13,720 nt of DNA from assembly GCA_022560025.1 (NCBI GenBank), contig JAFISE010000351.1:2114-15833 (forward strand), in the 5' to 3' direction. The notes below the pieces were generated by a model, which saw only the letters and a program-made list of their open reading frames with translations, did no database searches and was not told the origin of the DNA. This document shows, one piece after another, positions 7,146 to 13,720 of this stretch. Origin of the DNA: Stagonosporopsis chrysanthemi (Eukaryota > Ascomycota > Dothideomycetes > Pleosporales > Didymellaceae). How positions within the stretch are numbered: the first letter of the stretch is position 1; each line of letters starts with the position of its first letter. A program made the translations under genes and the position numbers.

Positions 7146-9324
7146 TAGATCTCTTAGTTAAGCTCTAAACTTAATAGAAAATAGCTATACAACACTATAA
7201 AGTACTAGTAGTTGTCTTATATTTCTAAGATATAATACTAGCTACTACTTTATTTAATGTATTAGTTATAAGCTTTGTTTTAAGGTCTAAGTTAAAGTAG
7301 TACAAAGTTAAGATAGCTAATAGGCTCTATTTAAGCTTCTTAAAGCTAGCCTAGTAGTCTAGAGTCTATTTAAAGGTATTTAACACACTTTATAATATAA
7401 TTAAAGGTTTTACTACTTAAAAGAACTTAGGTATAAATTATTAGTAGAAACTAGTAAAGCCTAGAAATAATTTTACACTTATTATAGTTATAAGTAGCTT
7501 CTAGTCTACTAAAACTTATACCTTCTTAGAATCTACTTTAATACCTTTGTTTATAAGAATATACCTAAGGTACTAAGTTTAATTTATATAGAATCTGCTT
7601 GTCTTAATATTAACTTACAGGCTTACAGAGTAAAGATGTTCTAGAACCTTTTTAATATATATCTAGTAAGTCTAAGCGTCTTTAGAGTAGATAAAATATT
7701 ATCTAAGTAAGTAATATAGAAGTTATCTAATTAATTAATTAAGACGTTGTTTAGATAGTATTAGTATATAGCAATGCTATTATACAAACTAAATAGTAAA
7801 ACCTTGCACTTGTATATACTATATTACATCTAAAAATATTATACTCTTTAAAGGTAAGATCTATATAGATTTAGTTAAAGGCTAATTAAATATTACACTT
7901 AGTAAATATCTTTGCCTTAGATAGTAAGGTAAGCAGCTTGTCTATACAGAGTATTAAATAAAAGTCCTTACAAGTTAAATTATTTAATTTAAAGTAATCT
8001 ATATAGATATATAGGCTTCTATTTGCTGTTTATATAAATAGTATAGGTAATATAAATAGGCTTTAGCTGTATTTAACCTAACTATAGCACAGCTATTCTT
8101 ATATAAACTTCTTAGTAGCTTTAAGTTCTTCTAGGTTCTATTTATATAAAAGAAAGTAATAGTTTAGTAAGAGTTCTTCTATAACAATTCTATAGTTGTA
8201 AACGCAGTATTCTAGAAGGCTTTTAGCTTCTGCTTTCTAGATATATTTGTATACTAAGAGTATTAAGATAGTAAGTATTCTTAGATTAGTTAGACGTTGT
8301 TAAAGCTTTCTTAGTTACACTTTTCTTCAATAGTATAATTAATCTTGTATAGATTAGTTGTAAAGAACTTGTTTTATAGTTTCTTTATTAAGAAGTAGAA
8401 AGTATTAGCTAAAAGTAAAGTAATAGTAGCAAGCTTAGTTAGACTAGTTACAAGAGTGTTTAATACTTTATTAGGTAGCACTAAGAGTTGTAAACAAAAC
8501 TTAGGCAACTTTAGTATACTTCTTATATATTAAACAGTTATACTAGAGCTGTGTTATTACTAAAACTCTTCTTATTCTAATAGTGTATCTTATTACTCTA
8601 TGTCTTATTAGGCTTTACTTTTTCTAAAAGCTTGTTGCAAAGTTATTAACAGTAGTAGTATAGGATTGTATAATTAAAGATATTTAGTAGGCTATATTAA
8701 CTAAGACTGCTCTATATTAAGTTAGAGCTAAAAGTACTTAAAGCTTTTAATTCTAATAATATAATCTTGTAATCTAAGATCTATAATAATAAAAAAGTAG
8801 TTGTACACCTTCTAGCTATTAACTATAAAGTATAACTATATATACTAGGTTATAGAGAAAGTAATTAAATTCTAGAGACTTTTAACTTAAACTAAGAAGA
8901 GTGGTTTTTAGCTAAATTTATAAAATAAAGTAGAGATAGAATATATAATATTAGAGTTTAAAAACAAAAATCCTTAGGCACTAGTATTAGCTAAAGAGTA
9001 GAGTTAAACACTAAGCTCTTAGTTATAAAGAATAGTAGAAGTAAAGAAATAAAGTCTACTAAATAAATATAATAATTAAAAGTTTAAAAGATTATATTAC
9101 TTAAGGCCTAAGTAAGGTAATCTTTTTAGGCAGGACTGTTTCTTATAGAGATTAAATTAGTCCTATTAAAGTCTTTTTTAGTATTAATAAAGTCTTTTTA
9201 TTCTACTTTAATTTTATATATATAGAGTACTATATAATCTTTAGTAAAGTGTCTTAGCTTTTTATAGTTATAGTAAGCTCTTAAAGATTTATTCTTTATA
9301 AGTATAAGTATTTTAAAAGTTTAG
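7146..9324 (-). pseudogene. A2 gag end-protease-RT-partial RNase H remnant
   Basis: From right to left: a zinc knuckle at about 9234-9275 whose first Cys is now Tyr (YYNYKKLRHFTK), a protease motif ANTSA with stop codon after it near 8990, the protease-RT linker at about 8320-8516, an RT with a mutated Y-L-D-D box, and RNase H up to the point where the deletion junction cuts it. At 7690-7712 the box is one base shorter than in A1, which puts a frameshift in the catalytic motif. Stops are frequent. It was never functional in its present form and its damage is partly independent of A1. Confidence 0.8.
9320..9324. other. Candidate left target-site duplication of element B
   Basis: TTTAG immediately precedes TGTTACA at 9325. 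Alignment of A2 with A1 (A1 near 5585-5600) stops here, which fixes the insertion point to within a few bases. A 5-bp duplication is usual for Ty3/gypsy integration. The partner copy would lie after the 3' LTR outside the window, so this is unconfirmed. Confidence 0.4.
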
Positions 9325-9432
9325 TGTTACAATCTTATAAAGAATACAGCGCAGTGTAATAAGTAACTAACTAGAATCTTAACTAGAGCTAGAGATTAAG
9401 GCATAGAACAAAGTAATTACAAGTTACATAAC

Positions 9433-9554
9433 TTGCTTATTAATAAGTATACATAAACTATTGCTTATAAACAAGTATAACACAATTCTACTTATTAACA
9501 AGTAACTATAACTATATCTTTTTTAACTAACTCTAGTTGCTTATTAATAAGTAT
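9433..9554. repeat. Four copies of an 18-bp imperfect palindrome in the B LTR
   Basis: TTGCTTATTAATAAGTAT occurs exactly at 9433-9450 and 9537-9554. Near copies are TTGCTTATAAACAAGTAT at 9461-9478 and CTACTTATTAACAAGTAA at 9488-9505. The core CTTRTTAAYAAG is a 12-bp inverted repeat. Position upstream of the TATAAA at 9586 suggests enhancer-type binding sites for a dimeric regulator or a hairpin in the transcript. The function is inference. Confidence 0.7.
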
Positions 9555-9585
9555 CTTATAGCTATAGTATATAGCACAGTAAGAA

Positions 9586-9591
9586 TATAAA
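9586..9591 (+). promoter_or_regulatory. Candidate TATA box of the B LTR
   Basis: TATAAA lies about 30 bp downstream of the last palindrome copy and about 250 bp before the gag ATG, a reasonable place for an LTR promoter. In such AT-rich DNA TATAAA is common by chance, so only the context supports it. Confidence 0.35.
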
Positions 9592-9841
9592 CTCTTATAG
9601 TTTGTGTTTAACCTAAGTAATAATCTTAGTTATTAGATCTTAACCTTAACCTTTAAGCTAGACAGTCTACTCTATACTACTTATTATTACTTTTACTTTT
9701 AAGACAGATAGATAGTATCTATACTCTTTACTATAAACCTCCTTTAGCTTATTATTACTATATATATTCTTAAGAATTAATTAAATAAGTGCTTATAAGC
9801 TTTGCTTAAAGTATAACCTTAATATTTTAAATACTTTTAAG

Positions 9842-10800
9842 ATGTCTATAACCTTAGAAAACTAAGCTACCTTAAGCAGCTTTAACAAAGCTCTACCTAA
9901 ATATAAGGTAGCTTCTAGAAGTAATATAATCTCTATTACTAAGCTTAACCTCTACTATAGAAACTGTAACAAGCTAGATAAATAGCTACTTTAGTAGAAC
10001 TTGTTCTTTACCTTTTAGAAACAGAGTATACTAAAAGTCTAGCAAGTTACTCTTATAGCTAGTTATATACGTAACTAAGCTCTAAAGTAGATTTAGTTAT
10101 TCTTTTAATAGTATACTAGAGAAAAAGCTCTAGATAAAGTTAATAAATAAATACGAAATATTAATAACTTTAAAGAAAAGATTAAGACTACTTATAAAGT
10201 TATTAATAAATTAAGTATTACTTAATACAAGATTTAGTATATCTAATAGTATAACTCTGCTACAGACTACGCTGCTAACTTCTAACAACTTACAGCTAAT
10301 ACTAACTAGGACAATACTGCTCTACTAACTATATTTTAATAAAGCCTTAAGCTAAGAGTTAAGAAGAAACTAATATATAGTAGTATATAGCTTAATACTC
10401 TTAATATACTTATTTAAGAAACTATTAATATTAATAACTAACTCTATAAAGTTAACTAAGAACCTAGTTATAGAATTTGTAATAGCTAATAAAACGCGTT
10501 TACTATATAATAATACTAGCTCTAGAAAAAGAATAATAACTTTTAATATAGATAATATAAAAGATAGTATCTACCTAATACTTTAAAACATGTCTATATA
10601 GAAACTAGTAACTATTTTAGCTCTAAGGCTATAGACTTCTTTAACCTTAACAAGAGACCTAAGTATTAAGATAATAAGAATAAAGGTAGTAAAAGAAGTA
10701 ATAAGCTTTTAGTAACTTGTTATAGCAATAGCAAACAAGGCTACTATACTAGAGACTGCTAAAGTAAGAACAAAGTTATGTAACAGCTTAATATACTTAC
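9842..10800 (+). other. B gag capsid and CCHC-type zinc knuckle
   Basis: The capsid region has NKLDKWLL near residues 43-50, NLFFTF just after, TLIASYIRNQALKWIQ around residues 70-85 (with stops) and DYAANF at residues 142-147 followed by LTANTN and DNTALL. This is the usual Ty3-type retrotransposon gag order. A basic, lysine-rich stretch (NKNKGSKRSNK) leads into the zinc knuckle at 10718-10759, residues 293-306: CYSNSKQGYYTRDC. First and last Cys are retained, the second Cys position reads Asn, and the His is Tyr (CAC to TAC). The nucleic-acid binding role is known for the family. Confidence 0.8.
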
Positions 10801-12180
10801 TAGCAAGATAGACTCTATAAATACTAGTAAATAGAAAATACTTACTAAAGATATAAAATGTCTTATAAAAGACCTAGAGATAGGATCTAGAACAGATAAT
10901 TAATATATTATACTTAATAAAAACTAATAAAGTATCTAAAGTAGAGTACTTACACTGTATAAGCCTAACAAGGTTATATACTAACTAGCGTAATAAGTAA
11001 AGAATATATATTAAAACCTAGTATTCAAAGAAAACTATTATATAATAACCTAAGTCTTAAACTAATAATTAAAAAGATAGAAACACTAGACTAGTATTAC
11101 TAACTATAAGTTTAATAAATATATAGTATATAACAAAGCAGTATATAATTAAAAGTATATTTACAATAATAATATACTTAATATTATAGATAATAAGCTT
11201 AAAGTAGCTTATATTAAGTTATAGAAGTTACTTTAGCAACTCTTAACTAACTATACTAATATAACAACTTAAACCTAGATAATAATACCTTTCTAAGTTT
11301 GCAAGAACTATAAAAACACCTTATTATCTATTTACTAGCTCTTAAAGATACAAGACAAATAGCAAGTAGAATAGTTTTATAAATACTACTATAATAATTA
11401 TACTATAACTGCTAAACTAAGATAATATAGCAAGAATGTACATAGCCTAGACAAGCTTAACTTTAATAAAGTGTTACAAGCTTAGCTAGTTAGCTTAAGC
11501 TTAATTAGATAGCTTACCTATAAGGTGCTTGTTTGTTTAGCTTACTACTAAGAAGCTCTAAGCTTCTTGCTTAAGTACTTACGTGCGCAGCTTAGCTACA
11601 AACATATAACTACTAAATATTTTCTTTGTATATAATAATATTTTGTCTAATCTATAAAAAAAGAACTGATTAATTAATTTAATTACTAGAGTAGAGTCTT
11701 ACAAGCTTAATAACATAAAGCCTTAGCACAATATAGTAATCTGCTACTAATATATATACTAGACTTATAGAACTTATAACACTTTACTACTATATAGACT
11801 ATATATAGTAATAATAGCTGCACAATATACTATAAAGACAAGCTCTATAGTAAATAGTTTTTTAGCACTGAGTACAAGTATTATAAGAAGTAGTATAAAT
11901 ATACTAATAATATATATAAAAACTACCTCTAGAATAAATAATAATAGAAACACTTTCTAGAAGAAAAAAACAATACAATATATATACTTAAAATAGTTAC
12001 TAGTTAATTAGTACTACTTAAACCTATATTAGTAACAATACTTATACTAAGACTATAAGCTTTATAGAAAAGCTACGATATAGAATAGATTCTTTAACCT
12101 ATATAAAACAGACAGTAAGGAAGAGTTTTTCTTAGATACGTACTAGTATTAAGTACTAAAGATTAATCTATTAATTCTAT
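10801..12180 (+). other. B linker between zinc knuckle and protease, long, with a possible W-T-x-C...C-x2-H module
   Basis: About 460 codons separate the knuckle from the protease, in frame throughout, longer than I would expect for many fungal gypsy elements. Near 11780-11865 the frame reads HFTTI, stop, TIYSNNSCTIYYKDKLYSK. This resembles a W-T-x-C-x4-C-x2-H-x3-K pattern that I recall from fungal gypsy polyproteins upstream of protease, with Trp as stop and Cys/His read as Tyr. A weaker possible copy is at 11084-11140 (a His, a stop, then TSITNYKFNKYIVYNKA). Between them is a hydrophobic/charged stretch (LVCLAYY, LSFLLKYLRAQLSYKH). The function is unknown. Confidence 0.45.
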
Positions 12181-12189
12181 TAAGACTAA

Positions 12190-12540
12190 TTACTGTATTA
12201 GAATCTCTGTTGTGCTAAATAGCTAATAGATAGTAGTAATAGTAGACTTAAGAGTATAAAGAAATTATATATCTTAAGCTACTATTAGTTATATAGGCAT
12301 AACTAAGTAAAGAAAGAATAAGCTATACTTTTTATAAGTTACTAATAGAGAACTAATACTAAGAGAATCCTTAGTAACCTATAAAGTAGTACTACAACCT
12401 CTAAGAATATAAGATTACTATAAGTTAATAACTCTAGATATATTAGACACAGCTACTTATACTATTATATTAAGATTGCTATAGTTACAATATTACAACC
12501 TATAGATAGATTAGATATATAGTAAGTTAAAATTGTAAAG
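12190..12540 (+). other. B aspartic protease remnant
   Basis: The frame reads ISVVLNS, two stops, IVVIVDLRV at 12227-12256. The active-site D-S-G-A is at 12245-12256 (residues 802-805) and now reads D-L-R-V: the Ser, Gly and Ala codons each differ by one transition from TCA, GGA and GCA. It ends with TYTIILRLL, stop, LQYYNL, stop, ID, stop, matching the family I-L-G-x-x-W-L-x-x-x-N-P-x-I-D-W around 12455-12515. The catalytic Asp survives but the fold residues do not. Confidence 0.8.
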
Positions 12541-12779
12541 AGACTGTGTCTGTAGTATATTATAGTTAGAGCTTCTACAACCTCTAGAGTAGCTAAGAGA
12601 TAAAAAAAAGATTAGTAATATCTTTTTAACTTAGACGTGCTAAATATAAGTAGTTAACTATATAAAGACTAACTAGTCTCTAGCTTATAAAGTAATAGTT
12701 AAAGAAAAAAGTGTACTTCTTACTATCTTAAATATATATAGATAGTACATATAGATATTAAAAGAAGAGCTTATAGTAA

Positions 12780-13720
12780 AAGCTCTGCCTAAGTATAAGC
12801 TCTAAGGTTATAAGATTAAGCTCTAAGAAAAGAAGCAACTAACTTTTAGGCCTCTATACTAGTTGTTAAAAAAGAAACTTAGTATATTACGTAAATATAT
12901 TAAAGAGAACCTTAAGAAGGAATTTATTAGACAATTAGAATTACTTATAGAGTAATTTATTATATTTGTACCTAAGAAGGATACTAAGCTATAATCTTGT
13001 ATTAACTTTAGAAAGCTTAATAATATTACAATTAAGAAATAATACTCTTTACCTAATATTCTAGAGTTGCAGAATTAATTATAAAGAGCTTAATACTTTA
13101 CTAGATTAGATTTAAAAAAAGTATATAACCTTATCTATATAAAAGAGAGTAAAGAATAAAAGATAGTATTTAGAATATAATATAGACTTTATAAGTACCT
13201 AGTTATACTATTTAGTCTAATAAATACACTAGCTACGTGCTAGAAGGTAATTAACAACGTTCTTAGAGTATATCTTAACAAGACAGTAGTAGCGTATCTA
13301 GATAATATTCTAGTATACTTAAAGACACTAGAAGAGCATATATAATATATTATAAAAGTGCTAGAATGCTTAAAGTAAGTAGACTTCTAACTAAAACTTA
13401 AAAGGTGTAAATAGTATAAGAAAGAAGTAGAATTCTTAAGGTTTGTTATAAGATAACATAGAGTAAAGATAAGTAATACTAAGATAAATATAGTAAAGAA
13501 CTAGCTTACTTTAATAATAGTTAAAAGAATTTAAAAATTTCTTAGGTTTATTAACTTTAACAGACAATTAATTAAAGATTACTCTAAGAAAGTCTTGCTA
13601 CTTATAAAACTTATATAAAAGGATATACTCTTTAAGTAGAGAAAAGAATAAGATAATATATTTAAGTTACTATAATAAGTATATATTAACCTCTTAATAC
13701 TAATTATATTTAAATATAAT
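12780..13720 (+). other. B reverse transcriptase and start of RNase H remnant
   Basis: Starts near ALPKYKL, then FIRQ...FIIFVPKKDTKL, SCINFRKLNNITIKK, YFTRLDLKKVYNLI (D-L-x-x-A-Y), YKYLVILFSLINTLATC (family P-F-G-L-x-N-A-P), then AYLDNILVYLKTLEEH with Y-L-D-D read as Y-L-D-N at 13295-13306 (residues 1152-1155). The connection continues with VEFLRFVI, FLRFINFNRQLIKDYS and ILFK, stop, then RKE (family F-x-W-x-x-E), so the window ends just inside RNase H. Clear similarity to Ty3/gypsy RT, and a family distinct from A in both sequence and strand. Confidence 0.9.

Larger units (their letters stand above)
6958..9324 (-). mobile_element. Ty3/gypsy retrotransposon copy A2, internally deleted and 5'-truncated
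   Basis: A second copy of the A family, same orientation as A1. Positions 7145-9324 align along their length with A1 about 3414-5590, roughly 80-90 percent identical in the stretches I compared, mostly transitions. Relative to A1 it lacks about 189-3413 and everything 5' of the zinc knuckle region. The 5' truncation coincides with the start of element B at 9325, so B probably interrupted A2, and the rest of its gag may lie beyond the right end of the window. Confidence 0.85.
9325..9770 (+). repeat. Probable 5' LTR of element B (right end unresolved)
   Basis: The start is fixed by the loss of A2 homology and the TG terminus. The end is approximate: the gag ATG is at 9842 and a leader with a primer-binding site must fit between, but CA termini have probably been changed to TA and I could not identify a tRNA-complementary site. 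The segment carries four copies of an 18-bp palindrome and a TATAAA box. Without the 3' LTR its length cannot be set from this window. Confidence 0.55.
9325..13720 (+). mobile_element. Ty3/gypsy retrotransposon B, nested in A2, truncated by the window edge
   Basis: A plus-strand LTR retrotransposon of a family distinct from A. It begins with TGTTACA at the exact point where A2 homology stops, then has an LTR/leader with no coding sequence (9325-9841), then a gag-protease-RT-RNase H reading frame from 9842 to the last base. Integrase and 3' LTR should lie to the right. It contains many TAA/TAG codons but no indels that I could detect, unlike A1 and A2. Confidence 0.85.
9842..13720 (+). pseudogene. 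B gag-pol: single continuous but stop-riddled reading frame
   Basis: One frame from ATG at 9842 (MSITLEN, then a stop) to the last base, 1293 codons. Gag capsid, zinc knuckle, linker, protease, RT and the start of RNase H are all in this same frame. Interruptions are TAA or TAG codons, mostly at positions where the family has Gln or Trp, as expected from CAA/CAG and TGG under C-to-T and G-to-A mutation on both strands. The frame therefore appears to have been a single Gag-Pol polyprotein without ribosomal frameshifting, or one read past a stop that can no longer be told apart. It is not expressed as a functional protein now. Confidence 0.85.

Overview
This window looks like a retrotransposon graveyard in an AT-rich, RIP-mutated (repeat-induced point mutation) compartment of a filamentous ascomycete. 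I base that on the extreme TpA richness, on reading frames whose interruptions are TAA or TAG and essentially never TGA, and on remnants of Ty3/gypsy-type gag and pol on both strands with conserved residues changed by C-to-T or G-to-A transitions. The organism assignment is inference. No intact protein-coding host gene, RNA gene or CRISPR array is visible.

Layout. (1) Positions 1 to about 6956 hold most of a minus-strand chromodomain-type Ty3/gypsy element, here called A1. From right to left it has a leader or LTR zone, gag with a CCHC zinc knuckle, protease, reverse transcriptase, RNase H, integrase and a C-terminal chromodomain. To the left of pol (1-1406) lie a plus-strand alanine- and lysine-rich, probably coiled-coil reading-frame remnant of unknown origin and a 188-bp segment that recurs downstream. 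(2) Positions 6958-9324 hold a second copy of the same family, A2, in the same orientation. It lacks about 3.2 kb (end of RNase H, integrase, chromodomain and beyond) and its gag is cut at 9324. (3) At 9325 a plus-strand element of a different Ty3/gypsy family, B, begins with TGTTACA and runs off the right edge inside RNase H. It sits inside the gag of A2, so the insertions are nested.

The two families differ in design. In A the gag frame and the protease-RT-RNase H frame are offset by -1, the classical frameshift arrangement. In B one reading frame runs from an ATG at 9842 through gag, protease and RT to the last base, 1293 codons with many stops but no frame change that I can find. A1 and A2 carry indels as well as stops and B appears to carry only substitutions, so B is probably the youngest insertion, mutated in place after it landed.

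I do not see an undescribed functional system. The most useful observations are the apparent trinucleotide context of the mutations (YCR to YTR), the nested and tandem structure, the preserved single frame of B, the repeated palindromes in its LTR, and the unexplained plus-strand remnant next to A1 pol.
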